Below, piece after piece: positions 53,109-63,173 of a stretch of DNA of 64,000 nucleotides. The DNA is taken from assembly GCA_020249775.1 (NCBI GenBank), contig JADCFA010000030.1, forward strand, positions 1-64,000. The letters run 5' to 3'. This stretch comes from Roseomonas sp. (GTDB lineage: Bacteria; Pseudomonadota; Alphaproteobacteria; Acetobacterales; Acetobacteraceae). Made by a program: the position numbers and the translations under genes. The notes beneath the pieces were generated by a model. That model was given only the letters and a program-made list of their open reading frames with translations. It did not search any database and was not told the origin of the DNA. Within the stretch, counting starts at the first letter, position 1. Each line of letters starts with the position of its first letter.

Positions 53109-53492
53109 TCACCGCCTAGCGCCGCGCCGCTTTGAGTAGCCGTCAGCATTCATAGACCGCCCGACATTCTGGCCGCGCGCGTAAACATCGCCGACAACCC
53201 GCCCATGGCGGTCTCGATGATGAGACACCACCGTCACGGTGCCGCCTGGGATCCGGCGCCGCAGTTCCTGCTGCGCAGCGCGGTAACCGCTCTCGCCACG
53301 CTCCGGCGTATCCACCCCGCGCAGCCGCACACGCCCCTGGCGGCAGGCCAGCGTGTCGCCATCCACGGCGCGGCAATCGGTGTAGCGCTGCGGCGCCGCC
53401 TGCATGGAGCGCGGCGGTTCGCGCCACTGCGCATCAGAGGCGCTGGGCAGGAGGGCCGCCAGGGCAAGGGCAAGAAGGAGCTTGCGGAACAT
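53109..53492 (-). CDS. thermonuclease-like (SNase) secreted nuclease
   Basis: The 127-residue protein has a signal peptide (MFRKLLLALALAALLPSAS). A compact SNase-like domain follows: CRAVDGDTLACRQGRVRLRG, VDTPERGESGYRAAQQELRR, HRDRHGRVVGDVYARGQNVG. The Asp/Arg catalytic positions appear present. It lies convergent to the recombinase cassette, at the probable right prophage edge, and could belong to either host or phage. Confidence 0.82.
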   Translation of the reverse strand: MFRKLLLALALAALLPSASDAQWREPPRSMQAAPQRYTDCRAVDGDTLACRQGRVRLRGVDTPERGESGYRAAQQELRRRIPGGTVTVVSHHRDRHGRVVGDVYARGQNVGRSMNADGYSKRRGARR

Positions 53493-53702
53493 GGTCGCCG
53501 CGGAGAATACCTTCTTTCAAATCAAGCAGTCCATGACAGCACGTCACTCAGGACCTGGGCCAGACTTATCTCGCGTCGGCGTCGGGGGAAGCCATTTCGG
53601 TGCAACCCAAACGCTCCCTGTGCGCCACCCTCGCCCAAACTGTTCCTTCGGGATTAAGAATCATGTAGCCTAATTTTTGAAAACAAAATGAGCCAAACCT
53701 GA

Positions 53703-56700
53703 ATGGACGCTGGGTTTTTCGATCGGCCGATTCTCAATTCCCCCTACGCCATCCCTCAGCAACACTGGGAGTTGGATGCCGATGGCCAGCCCACCCAGGT
53801 CGTCGTCGAAAGCCGCCGCAAGTCGGACCTCATCACCCCTGTCCCCAAGCCCAAGAAGCAAAAGGGCGGTAAGGGCCAGGCCAGCATGGTGCTTGGTGGG
53901 AAGGATGCCCTCTCTACCGAGGAGCAGGAATACAACCCCACCCCGATCATCAATGAAATCCGTGGCTTCGTGGACGCCTGGCGCAACCTACCCAACCCGG
54001 AACAATGGCTCGTCACGCCGGAAACGGCCCGCCTGCTCCAGCATTGGCGCCACCATGCCTTCCAAGGCATCCGCCCTTTCTTCTGCCAGGTCGAAGCGGT
54101 CGAGACCGCGATCTGGCTCGCCGAAGTTGCCCCCAAAATGGGCGCTCGCACCGCCAAATTTCTGGCCCATCTGAAGGGCGCCAACGCTCAGGCGAACCCG
54201 GAGCTACTGCGCCTTGCCCTCAAGCTCGCGACCGGGGCGGGCAAAACGACCGTCATGGCCATGCTGATCGCCTGGCAGACGGTGAACGCCGTCCGTCACC
54301 CCAATAGCAAGCAATTCTCCCGCGGCTTCCTGGTTGTCGCGCCCGGTATCACTATTCGAGACCGGCTGCGCGTCATCATGCCGAACGACCCGGACAGCTA
54401 TTACAAGCACCGCGAAATTGTCCCGCCTGACATGCTGCCGGATATTGCCCGCGCCAAGATCGTCATCACCAATTACCACGCGTTCAAGCTGCGTGAGCGG
54501 ATAGACATCGCCAAAGGTACACGCGGCGCGCTGGAAGGCTGGCGCGGCGAAAAGCTCCAGACCTTGGAAACCGAAGGCCAGATGCTACAGCGCGTCATGC
54601 CCGAACTCATGGGTATGAAGAATATCGTCGTCATCAATGATGAGGCCCATCATTGCTACCGCGAGAAGGTGGCGGATGACGCTGCCGACGACCTGAAGGG
54701 CGACGAAAAAGACGAAGCGAAGGAAAACAACGAAGCCGCCCGCATGTGGATCACTGGCCTGGAAACGGTGAAGCGCAAGCTTGGCCTTTCCCTTGTCTAT
54801 GACCTTTCGGCGACCCCCTTCTTTCTGCGCGGTTCCGGCTATGCCGAAGGCACACTTTTTCCCTGGACCATGAGTGACTTTTCACTGATGGACGCCATTG
54901 AATGCGGCATTGTGAAGCTGCCGCGCGTGCCGGTTTCCAACAATATCCCATCGGGCGAAATGCCCATCTTCCGGAATCTGTGGCACCACATTGGCAAGGA
55001 CATGCCAAAGAAGGCCAAAGGCGCCGCAGGGCTCGATCCCCTGATGCTGCCGCCTGTTTTGCAAACCGCTCTCCAGGCGCTTTACGGCCATTACGCTGAA
55101 ACCTTCAAGCTTTGGCAGGAATCTGGCATCGGCGTGCCGCCCGTATTCATTGTGGTGTGCAACAATACCGCGACATCGGAACTGGTCTATAAATACATCT
55201 CTGGCTTTGAACGTCAGAATAGCGACGGCAGCGCCACACTGGAAAATGGCCGACTGGAATTGTTCCGTAATTTCGACGAATACGGGAACCGCCTGGCAAG
55301 GCCAAACAGCATCCTGATTGACAGTGCCCAGCTTGAATCTGGCGAAGCCCTGGATAAGGGCTTTCGCGACATGGCCGCCGATGAAATTGAACGCTTCCGC
55401 CTTGAAATGGTGGAACGCAGTGGCGATGCGCGCGCCGGTGAGACGATTGATGACGCCACATTGCTGCGCGAAGTGATGAACACTGTCGGCAAGAAGGGCC
55501 GATTGGGCGAGCAAATCCGCTGCGTTGTTTCCGTTTCCATGCTGACCGAAGGGTGGGACGCCAACACGGTTACGCATATTCTGGGCGTGCGCGCCTTTGG
55601 CACGCAGCTACTTTGCGAACAGGTGGTGGGCCGTGGCCTGCGGCGGCAAAGCTATGAATTGAACGCTGAGGGCCTGTTCGACGTTGAGTATGCCGACATC
55701 CTTGGCATTCCTTTTGATTTCACTGCGAAACCCGTTGTTGTCAAACCAACGAAACCGGCAGAGACGTTGCGTATCCATGCCGTGAAGCCGGAACGCGATG
55801 CGCTGGAAATCACTTTCCCTCGGGTTGAAGGTTATCGTGTGGAGCTTGAGGAAGAACGGCTGGAGGCGAATTTTGGGCCGCAGCACAGGCTGGAACTCAC
55901 GCCCGATATGGTGGGCGCCACCGTCACCGAAAATCGCGGCATCATTGGCGAAGGCGTAGACCTTACCTTGCAGCATTTGGAAGATGTGCGCGATTCCACG
56001 GTGCTGTTCCACCTTGCCCGCCACCTGATTTACCAGACCTACCGCGACGCCGGTGAGGAACCCAAGCTGCATCTATTCGGCCAGATGAAGCGCATCGCCC
56101 GGCAATGGCTTGATGGCGGCTATCTGGTTTGCAAGGGTGAAACCAAGCCAGCACTGCTTTTGTATCGGCAACTGGCCGATATGGCGGCGGGGCGCATAAA
56201 AGCGGCGATTACCGAAACCCTGGCAGGCATCCGCCCGGTGAAGGCCATGCTGGATGTCTATAACCCCACGGGTTCTTCTGCCTTTGTGAACTTCAATACC
56301 TCCAAACCCGTGTGGAAGACGGCTGCGGATAAATGCCATCTGAATTACGTGGTGACGGATAGCGATTGGGAAGCCGAATTCTGCCGTGTCGCGGAAAAGC
56401 ACCCGCGCGTGCTGGCTTATGTGAAGAACCAGGGGCTTGGACTGGAAGTGCCCTATCTGCTGGCGGGGGAGCCGCGCCGCTACCGGCCCGACTTCATCCT
56501 GCGCATCAATGATGGGCAGGCACAGCCTTTGAACCTGATTGTCGAGATCAAGGGCTATCGCGGCGAAGACGCCATCGAAAAGGCTAATACCATGCACAGC
56601 TATTGGGTGCCGGGGGTGAATAACCTGGGCAGCTTCGGCCGTTGGGCCTTCGTGGAATTCACCGAAGTTTTTCAAATTCAGGCGGAATTCAATAAGTTGA

Positions 56701-56744
56701 TGGAAGAACTCAGCGCGGCCCAGCCTGCGTCCGCTGCGCAGTAA
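53703..56744 (+). CDS. DEAH helicase-nuclease, type III-like restriction subunit
   Basis: The 1013-residue protein has a Walker A KLATGAGKTTVMAMLIAWQ (about residues 176-184), NDEAHHC (about 311), SATPFF (about 368), TEGWDANTVTHILGVRAFGT and VVGRGLRR (about 640). The C-terminal nuclease has RRYRPDFILRI and LIVEIKGYRGEDA (about 929-954), a PD-(D/E)XK pattern. It matches the BPTD_3080-type restriction endonucleases. It translocates on DNA and cuts, and probably pairs with the downstream methyltransferase. The ATG at 53703 has no strong ribosome site. Confidence 0.88.
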   Translation: MDAGFFDRPILNSPYAIPQQHWELDADGQPTQVVVESRRKSDLITPVPKPKKQKGGKGQASMVLGGKDALSTEEQEYNPTPIINEIRGFVDAWRNLPNPEQWLVTPETARLLQHWRHHAFQGIRPFFCQVEAVETAIWLAEVAPKMGARTAKFLAHLKGANAQANPELLRLALKLATGAGKTTVMAMLIAWQTVNAVRHPNSKQFSRGFLVVAPGITIRDRLRVIMPNDPDSYYKHREIVPPDMLPDIARAKIVITNYHAFKLRERIDIAKGTRGALEGWRGEKLQTLETEGQMLQRVMPELMGMKNIVVINDEAHHCYREKVADDAADDLKGDEKDEAKENNEAARMWITGLETVKRKLGLSLVYDLSATPFFLRGSGYAEGTLFPWTMSDFSLMDAIECGIVKLPRVPVSNNIPSGEMPIFRNLWHHIGKDMPKKAKGAAGLDPLMLPPVLQTALQALYGHYAETFKLWQESGIGVPPVFIVVCNNTATSELVYKYISGFERQNSDGSATLENGRLELFRNFDEYGNRLARPNSILIDSAQLESGEALDKGFRDMAADEIERFRLEMVERSGDARAGETIDDATLLREVMNTVGKKGRLGEQIRCVVSVSMLTEGWDANTVTHILGVRAFGTQLLCEQVVGRGLRRQSYELNAEGLFDVEYADILGIPFDFTAKPVVVKPTKPAETLRIHAVKPERDALEITFPRVEGYRVELEEERLEANFGPQHRLELTPDMVGATVTENRGIIGEGVDLTLQHLEDVRDSTVLFHLARHLIYQTYRDAGEEPKLHLFGQMKRIARQWLDGGYLVCKGETKPALLLYRQLADMAAGRIKAAITETLAGIRPVKAMLDVYNPTGSSAFVNFNTSKPVWKTAADKCHLNYVVTDSDWEAEFCRVAEKHPRVLAYVKNQGLGLEVPYLLAGEPRRYRPDFILRINDGQAQPLNLIVEIKGYRGEDAIEKANTMHSYWVPGVNNLGSFGRWAFVEFTEVFQIQAEFNKLMEELSAAQPASAAQ

Positions 56745-56754
56745 GAGGTCAACG

Positions 56755-58683
56755 ATGAAACACACAGCCTTCAAGACCAACCCGATTAGCCTGGAAGAGC
56801 TTCTGCGCTACTGCGGCACCGGAAAAATTCAGCTTCCTGACTTCCAGCGCAGCTGGGTCTGGGACGAGGACCGCATCAAGAGCCTCATCGCCTCGATCTC
56901 ACAGGCATTCCCGGTCGGCGCACTGATGACGCTTGAAATGAAGTCAGGAGCAGCAGACACCTTCGCTCGCCGATTAGTGCAGGGTGTACCGCCCGAAGCC
57001 GCAGGCCAAGCGCCCGAACAATTGCTGCTGGATGGGCAACAGCGTATGACATCGCTCTATCAGACCTGCATGCGCCGCGAAGTGGTCGAGACGATCACGC
57101 CGCGCCTGAAGCTCGTCAAGCGCTGGTTCTACATCAACATCCAGGCCGCACTCCAACCGGATACCGATCGGGAGGAAGCCATCATCGGCGTCCCGGAGGA
57201 TCGCATCATCAAATCCGACTTTGATCGCAAGGTCGTGCTCGATCTCTCCACGCCAGAACTTGAATATGAAAAGCTGATGTTCCCGCTGAACCAAGCGTTC
57301 GAATGGGACGCGTGGCAGGAGGGCTTCGGCGATTATTGGATCGCCAAGGGCGATATTGGAAAGCGGGAGATTTTCAAGGCCTTCAAGAACGAGGTGCTAC
57401 AGAGCTTCAAGGGCTATCAAGTTCCTGTCATCGCGCTGGCGCCGGAGACGTCGCACGCTGCCGTGTGTCTGGTGTTTGAGAAGGTGAACACAGGCGGCAA
57501 GCCCTTGGATGCTTTTGAACTGGTAACCGCCATGTATGCGGCGCAGGGATTTCGTCTTCGCGACGATTGGCTGGGCGCGGATGGGCAGCCCGGCATGCAA
57601 CACCGCCTCCAGGTCTTCGGGAGGGCAGCAGACCAGAAGTTTGGCGTCCTGGAAAAGGTCGCCAGCACGGATGTGCTCCAGGCTATCTCACTTTTGCATA
57701 CAGCGAAGTTGCGCGAGGACGCGGTAGCTGCTGGCAAGAAAGATAATGATCTTCCGGCTGTTCGCGCGACGCGCCAATCCCTTCTTGATATCCCCCTCTC
57801 GGCCTATGAGGAGTATCGCACAGCAGTCGAGGAAGGCTTCAAGACGGCGGCAAAGCTGCTGCGGCAGCATCACGTCTTCCGTGTCAATGACCTGCCCTAC
57901 CAAGGGCAGCTCGTGCCGCTCGCCGCCATTCTGGCGAAGATTGGCGACAAGTGGCAACACGCCGCAGCGAAGCAGAAACTGGCCCGATGGTATTGGTGCG
58001 GCATCTTCGGGGAACTCTACGGTTCCTCCAGCGAGTCACGCTTCGCCAAGGATATCCTGGAAGTCCCTGCCTGGATTGATGGTGGCCCCGAACCCTCAAC
58101 GGTGCGCGAGGGCGTCTTCCGGGCCGAACGCCTCCGCTTCATGCGCACGCGCCAATCCGCTGCCTATAAGGGCGTACATGCCTTGCTGATGGGCGAAGGG
58201 GCTATCGATTTCCGCTCCGGCCAGGCCTTCGGGCAGACCATCTTCTTCGACGAAAATGTCGATATCCATCACATCTTCCCGCAGGACTGGTGCCGCAAAA
58301 AGGGCCACGATGTTCGGGTGTTCGACACCATCATCAACAAGACGCCGCTCGGATACCGCACCAACCGCACGATCGGCGGTGCGGCGCCTTCTGATTATCT
58401 GGCAAAGCTTGAGGCAGGCGGTAAGGATGCACAGGCCATCGCGCCGGTTACCCTGGACGACTACCTCCGGACCCACGCCGTTGATCCCGCCTTGTTGCGC
58501 GCCGATGCCTTCGACGCCTTCATGGCGGATCGTGAGACCCGGCTTCTGGCCCTGATCTCAGCTGCCACTGGCCATAAGATCAGCCGCGGCGGAGCAGCGC
58601 CGGAGGAAGGGGAGGACGTGATTGAGAACGCGCTGGAAGCCAATCTCGGTACGACGGCGAGCGCCGAAATGGAGAGCGCATAA
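56755..58683 (+). CDS. DUF262/HNH (GmrSD-like) restriction protein
   Basis: The 642-residue protein has the DUF262 ParB-like nucleotidase motif at its start (LPDFQRSWVWDEDRIKSLIA, then LLLDGQQRMTSLYQ near residues 89-102). A C-terminal HNH/DUF1524-like part follows (VDIHHIFPQDWCRK near 503-515, IINKTPLGYRTNRTIGG). This is the full GmrSD architecture, used against modified phage DNA. Its stop overlaps the methyltransferase start (TAATG), so it is an integral gene of this R-M operon. Confidence 0.85.
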   Translation: MKHTAFKTNPISLEELLRYCGTGKIQLPDFQRSWVWDEDRIKSLIASISQAFPVGALMTLEMKSGAADTFARRLVQGVPPEAAGQAPEQLLLDGQQRMTSLYQTCMRREVVETITPRLKLVKRWFYINIQAALQPDTDREEAIIGVPEDRIIKSDFDRKVVLDLSTPELEYEKLMFPLNQAFEWDAWQEGFGDYWIAKGDIGKREIFKAFKNEVLQSFKGYQVPVIALAPETSHAAVCLVFEKVNTGGKPLDAFELVTAMYAAQGFRLRDDWLGADGQPGMQHRLQVFGRAADQKFGVLEKVASTDVLQAISLLHTAKLREDAVAAGKKDNDLPAVRATRQSLLDIPLSAYEEYRTAVEEGFKTAAKLLRQHHVFRVNDLPYQGQLVPLAAILAKIGDKWQHAAAKQKLARWYWCGIFGELYGSSSESRFAKDILEVPAWIDGGPEPSTVREGVFRAERLRFMRTRQSAAYKGVHALLMGEGAIDFRSGQAFGQTIFFDENVDIHHIFPQDWCRKKGHDVRVFDTIINKTPLGYRTNRTIGGAAPSDYLAKLEAGGKDAQAIAPVTLDDYLRTHAVDPALLRADAFDAFMADRETRLLALISAATGHKISRGGAAPEEGEDVIENALEANLGTTASAEMESA

Positions 58684-61484
58684 TGGCCAAGAAGCCTATT
58701 GAGGTTACGTCTCTCAAGCATGATGATGCGACGCGGAAGAATATTCCGACGGCGGAGTTTGAATCCATCATGCGGGCGGAAGACAAATCGCCCATTCAGC
58801 TTGCGTATGAACGGCGCAATCGGGATTTGGACCCGCAGTTGGTTTGGCGCGGGAAGGATGAACAGGATTGGTCGGACCTGATTGTTCAGGCGCCGCCGCT
58901 CTATATCCAGGAGAAAGTACATCCTCAGGTTTTGATTGAGGATTTGAAGCGCCAAAGCGCTGCCAGGGCGCGGCAGGCGGCGGATGCGGTGCCGGACCTA
59001 TTCGCGGATTTCAACGGGCTGAGTGACAGCGCGGCGGCGACGGAGTTTTATCAGCACGACCAGCATTGGTCCAACCGGATGATTTCCGGCGATAGCCTTT
59101 CCGTGATGGCAAGCTTGGCGGAACGCGAAGGGCTGCGTGGGCAGGTGCAATGCATCTATTTCGACCCGCCCTATGGCATCAAGTTCAATTCAAATTTTCA
59201 GTGGAGCACCACCAGCCGCGACGTGAAGGATGGCGATAAGGGCCATGTGACCCGAGAGCCCGAGCAGGTGCGCGCCTTCCGCGATACCTGGCGAGATGGG
59301 ATCCACTCCTACCTGACCTATCTGCGAGACCGGCTGACGGTGGCGCGCGACCTGCTGCATGAGAGTGGCAGTATTTTCGTGCAGATTGGCGATGAGAATG
59401 TGCATCGCGTGCGGGCGTTGATGGATGAGGTGTTTGGCGAAGAAAACTTTGTGTCAATTCTCGCCATACGTACAACTACAGGTCGCGGTGGACGGCTTAT
59501 TTCTGAAGCACTTAATTATGTTTTGTGGGCCGCACGAAATAAAGAAAAAATCAAGTACCGACAAATTCTACTCGATAAATCGAGCGGATCATCAACTGAT
59601 CAAACCTATACGTTGCTTCGGTTTCCAGATGGTTCACTTCGACGCATGACAGCAAGTGAGCGTGGTGGCGCTGTGGCTGTTCCTGAAAATGCGGAAGTTA
59701 CGCAAAGTGGTGATATCACCAGCACTCGCCCTGCGCGCGAGGGTGATCTCCAAAGTTTCGTTTTCGAAGGACGCGCTTACCACCCAGGAAAGCGTACTTT
59801 TACAACTGATCGTGAGGGAATGAGTCGTCTCGCTAAGTCAGTACGTTTGTGGGCGACCTCTACAGGAAGTCTTCGTTATCTTCGGTTTCTCACTGATTAT
59901 CCAGCTATTCCGCTTTCAAATATTTGGGGGGATGTAGGGACTGGCTCTTTCACTGAAGAAAAGATCTACGTAGTTCAAACGAGCGACCTAGTAGTTCAAC
60001 GCTGCATCCTCATGACCACCGACCCCGGTGACCTCGTGCTGGACCCCACCTGCGGCTCCGGCACCGCAGCCTATGTCGCGGAACAATGGGGCCGTCGCTG
60101 GATTACCATTGATACCTCCCGCGTTTCCCTCGCCCTCGCACGTTCGCGCTTGATGGGCGCGCGCTACCCTTACTACCTTCTCGCCGATAGTCCCGAAGGG
60201 CAAAGGAAGGAAGGGGAAGTCACGCGCTCCGCCCCCAAAACCACGCCCACCACGGGCAAGCTGCGCCAGGGCTTTGTCTATGAACGTGTGCCGCATATCA
60301 CGCTGAAATCCATCGCCAATAACGCCGAAATTGATGTCATTTGGGAGCAGGCGCAGACGGTGCTGGAACCGCTCCGCGCCACGCTCAATACCGCGCTGAC
60401 AAAAACCTGGCAGGAATGGGAAATCCCGCGCGAAGCCGGGAAGGATTGGCCCGCAGAGGCCAAGAAAGCCCATGCCGCCTGGTGGCAAGCGCGCATCGCC
60501 CGACAGAAGGAAATTGATGCGTCCATCGCCGCCCGCGCCGATGTGGAATACCTGTATGACAAGCCCTATGAGGATAAATCGCGCATCCGCGTGGCTGGTC
60601 CTTTCACCGTAGAAAGCCTGTCCCCACACCGCACCCTGGCGGTGGATTGGGATGATGAATTGATAGACCCGAACAAGCCGAAAAAGGGCATGGCCGAGGG
60701 GCAGGAAAGGCTGCCGCAGGATTTTGCGGGCATGATCCTGGAAAACCTGCGCAGCGCCGGTGTGCAGCAGGCGCGCAAGGAAGACCGTATTTCCTTCTCA
60801 AGCCTGAAGGGGTGGCCCGGCAATTTCATCTGCGCCGAAGGCCGCTTCATGGAAGGCGAACATGAACGCCGCGCGGGCATTCTGATCGGCCCCGAATTCG
60901 GCACGCTGACGCGCCCGGATTTGGTCGCCGCCGCCCGTGAAGCAGGCGACGCGGGCTTTGATATCCTGATAGCCTGCGCCTTCGCCTATGACGCGCATTC
61001 GGCTGAATTCGATAAGCTCGGCCGCCTGCCCGTGCTGAAGGCGCGCATGAACCCTGATTTGCACATGGCCAAGGATTTGAAGGCAACCGGCCATGGCAAT
61101 TTGTTCGTGGTGTTCGGCGAACCCGATATCCAGATCGAAAAACTACCCGATGGCATGCTGCGCGTAGCGATCAAGGGTGTGGATGTCTTCAAGCCCCAAA
61201 CCGGGGAAGTCGTCAGCGAAGGCCGCGATGGCATCGCGCTTTGGATGCTGGACACGGATTATAACGAGGAAAGCTTCTTCGTCCGCCACGCCTATTTCCT
61301 TGGCGCGAATGACCCCTACAAGGCGCTGAAAACCACCCTGAAGGCTGAGATTGACGAAGAAGCCTGGAGCACCCTGAACAGTGATGTGTCACGGCCCTTC
61401 GCGAAGCCGGTAAGCGGGCGGATCGCGGTGAAGGTGATCAATCACCTGGGGGATGAGGTGATGAAGGTGTTTGCGGTTAACTAG
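58683..61484 (+). CDS. beta-class DNA methyltransferase, type III-like modification subunit
   Basis: The 933-residue protein has YFDPPYGIKFNSNF (motif IV, about residue 160) and LDPTCGSGTAAYVAEQWG (motif I, about 455), the beta-class order. An N-terminal helical domain and a long C-terminal domain (about residues 520-930) with an EIDVIWEQAQTVLEP region complete it. The segment between motifs (about residues 253-439) is the target-recognition domain and is AT-rich. It would methylate adenine or cytosine to protect the host from the upstream nuclease. Confidence 0.88.
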   Translation: MAKKPIEVTSLKHDDATRKNIPTAEFESIMRAEDKSPIQLAYERRNRDLDPQLVWRGKDEQDWSDLIVQAPPLYIQEKVHPQVLIEDLKRQSAARARQAADAVPDLFADFNGLSDSAAATEFYQHDQHWSNRMISGDSLSVMASLAEREGLRGQVQCIYFDPPYGIKFNSNFQWSTTSRDVKDGDKGHVTREPEQVRAFRDTWRDGIHSYLTYLRDRLTVARDLLHESGSIFVQIGDENVHRVRALMDEVFGEENFVSILAIRTTTGRGGRLISEALNYVLWAARNKEKIKYRQILLDKSSGSSTDQTYTLLRFPDGSLRRMTASERGGAVAVPENAEVTQSGDITSTRPAREGDLQSFVFEGRAYHPGKRTFTTDREGMSRLAKSVRLWATSTGSLRYLRFLTDYPAIPLSNIWGDVGTGSFTEEKIYVVQTSDLVVQRCILMTTDPGDLVLDPTCGSGTAAYVAEQWGRRWITIDTSRVSLALARSRLMGARYPYYLLADSPEGQRKEGEVTRSAPKTTPTTGKLRQGFVYERVPHITLKSIANNAEIDVIWEQAQTVLEPLRATLNTALTKTWQEWEIPREAGKDWPAEAKKAHAAWWQARIARQKEIDASIAARADVEYLYDKPYEDKSRIRVAGPFTVESLSPHRTLAVDWDDELIDPNKPKKGMAEGQERLPQDFAGMILENLRSAGVQQARKEDRISFSSLKGWPGNFICAEGRFMEGEHERRAGILIGPEFGTLTRPDLVAAAREAGDAGFDILIACAFAYDAHSAEFDKLGRLPVLKARMNPDLHMAKDLKATGHGNLFVVFGEPDIQIEKLPDGMLRVAIKGVDVFKPQTGEVVSEGRDGIALWMLDTDYNEESFFVRHAYFLGANDPYKALKTTLKAEIDEEAWSTLNSDVSRPFAKPVSGRIAVKVINHLGDEVMKVFAVN
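59440..60000 (+). other. AT-rich patch: target-recognition domain of methyltransferase
   Basis: Base composition changes abruptly near 59440 and reverts near 60000, inside one continuous reading frame. The patch coincides with the target-recognition domain between motif IV and motif I. This is the signature of TRD exchange by recombination, which changes the recognition site while keeping the catalytic core. Confidence 0.7.
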
Positions 61485-61495
61485 AGGAGGACGAT

Positions 61496-62131
61496 ATGTT
61501 GCGGCTGAAGATTGACGGTTCTTGGGAGCCCAAGGAATTTATTGAGGTTCTTCAAGCCGTGGAAAACATGTATTATAAATTGGTTCCGTCAGAGCTACCT
61601 CGACTTTGGCTTGAGGAGTTCTATTTCGGGGGAGCGTTTTCCTTTGATCGGTATACGGATACTTCCATTCCCTATCCGTTCGTTCTTGATCTAACAAATC
61701 AACGCCTCACAGAGCGTTTACGTTACACCGCGCCAGGTGCCCTGAGACTGAAAGTTCGAGCTATCCAATATGCATCGCCAGGGGGTATTGACCTTCTAGG
61801 TGTTGGGAAGGTTTTGGAAGTTATCTGTGATTCTATCGGGCGGATGAAAGTGTACTGGGATGATGCGCATCTCCGTAAAGAGCGCGATAAGCAGGCTTCA
61901 CTGGATACAAAAATCAAGGAAACAAAGTTGGAACAGGAGCGGGAAATCCTCAAGGATTTAAAGCTTAAAAATGCTGAAACAGCAATTCGGCTTCTTGACA
62001 GCTTTCCAAGAGCACCTGAGGCGTTATTGCCGTTGCTAGTACGTGATCAGGACATTCTTTGGGATCTAATCGCGGAGGGAAAGCTTATTGATGTTGAGCT
62101 AACAGGAGCCGAAAGGTCATCAGGTCGGTAG
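61496..62131 (+). CDS. AT-rich gene of unknown function, 211 aa
   Basis: The frame starts at the ATG at 61496 preceded by GAGGAGGACGAT, a strong ribosome site. The protein begins MLRLKIDGSWEPKEFIEVLQ, has a central beta part and a charged coiled-coil (about residues 120-165: RKERDKQASLDTKIKETKLE), and ends acidic. The base composition is much more AT-rich than the neighbours, so it came from elsewhere. It is a candidate for a new defence effector or accessory. No family is recognised. Confidence 0.7.
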   Translation: MLRLKIDGSWEPKEFIEVLQAVENMYYKLVPSELPRLWLEEFYFGGAFSFDRYTDTSIPYPFVLDLTNQRLTERLRYTAPGALRLKVRAIQYASPGGIDLLGVGKVLEVICDSIGRMKVYWDDAHLRKERDKQASLDTKIKETKLEQEREILKDLKLKNAETAIRLLDSFPRAPEALLPLLVRDQDILWDLIAEGKLIDVELTGAERSSGR

Positions 62132-62257
62132 TGTGGAATTCTGCCTCCCGATCGTCGTTTGCACCACGACGCTGTCGGTAGCAGCAAGCGGGATAACTGG
62201 CTTGAACGACTTCATGCGCAATAGGGAGAGCATGATGACAGAGTCCTGGTTTTCCTA

Positions 62258-63166
62258 ATGGCAAGGGTCATCTTCACCACCCGGGTTGACCCCAGCTATG
62301 ATGATCTTCCGGAGCAACGCTATCATTTCCCGCGCACCTATCTGCGGCAGGTTGAAGGCGCGCTTCAAGATTGGGTGATCTATTACGAACCACGACGCTC
62401 CTCGGCGGATTTATCCAGTCGTGGTGGCCGCCAAGCCTATTTCGCAACCGCCCGCGTGCGAGAGATTATCCCTGACCCCACTTTGCCAGACCATTTCTAT
62501 GCCCTGATGGATTCCTACCTGGATTTTGCGCGCGCTGTGCCGTTCCAGGAAGGGAATCGCTACTACGAATCAGCGCTTCGGCGGGAAGATGGCGGCACCA
62601 GCAAGGGCGCCTTCGGGCGCGCGGTGCGCACCCTGCCGGATACAGAGTATGACGCCATCCTCCAGGCAGCCTTCGCCACGATATTGAGCAAAGACGCAGC
62701 CCCCGCCGCCGCAAGGCAAGAACCCGTCCCGGGTTTTGCACAAGAGATTGAGGAAATTGAGCGCCCCTTGATCGAACGTGTGGTGACGCGCCCCTTCCGA
62801 GAGGCCGCCTTCGCCCGCTCCGTCAAGGCTGCCTATGACGATACCTGTGCCTTCACCGGCCTGAAAATCATCAATGGTGGAGGCCGCAGTGAGGTGCAGG
62901 CAGCGCATGTGCGCCCGGTGGCCAGCGCAGGGCCGGATTCACTCCGGAATGGCATCGCCCTTTGTTCGACTTTTCACTGGATGTTTGACCGTGGGCTGAT
63001 TTCGGTCGCTGACGATCATCAATTGCTATTGGCCCAGGGCCATGTGCCGGAAGCAGCCATGCGGTTGCTCAATCCGGATCGCGTGTTGCTGCCCACGCGC
63101 CGTACAGACCAGGCGCCGCATCCAATGTTCCTGCAGTGGCACCGCGAAAACGTGTTCAAGGGATAG
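62258..63166 (+). CDS. HNH endonuclease with N-terminal recognition domain
   Basis: The 302-residue protein has an N-terminal beta domain (FTTRVDPSYDDLPEQRYHFP, GRQAYFATARVREIIPDPTL) that looks like a PUA/EVE-type modified-base reader. A C-terminal HNH-like nuclease follows (CAFTGLKIINGGGRSEVQAA, HVRPVASAGPDSLRNGIALC, STFHWMFDRGLIS). Together they suggest a type IV-like restriction enzyme cutting modified DNA. Confidence 0.75.
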   Translation: MARVIFTTRVDPSYDDLPEQRYHFPRTYLRQVEGALQDWVIYYEPRRSSADLSSRGGRQAYFATARVREIIPDPTLPDHFYALMDSYLDFARAVPFQEGNRYYESALRREDGGTSKGAFGRAVRTLPDTEYDAILQAAFATILSKDAAPAAARQEPVPGFAQEIEEIERPLIERVVTRPFREAAFARSVKAAYDDTCAFTGLKIINGGGRSEVQAAHVRPVASAGPDSLRNGIALCSTFHWMFDRGLISVADDHQLLLAQGHVPEAAMRLLNPDRVLLPTRRTDQAPHPMFLQWHRENVFKG

Positions 63167-63173
63167 GCTGCTC

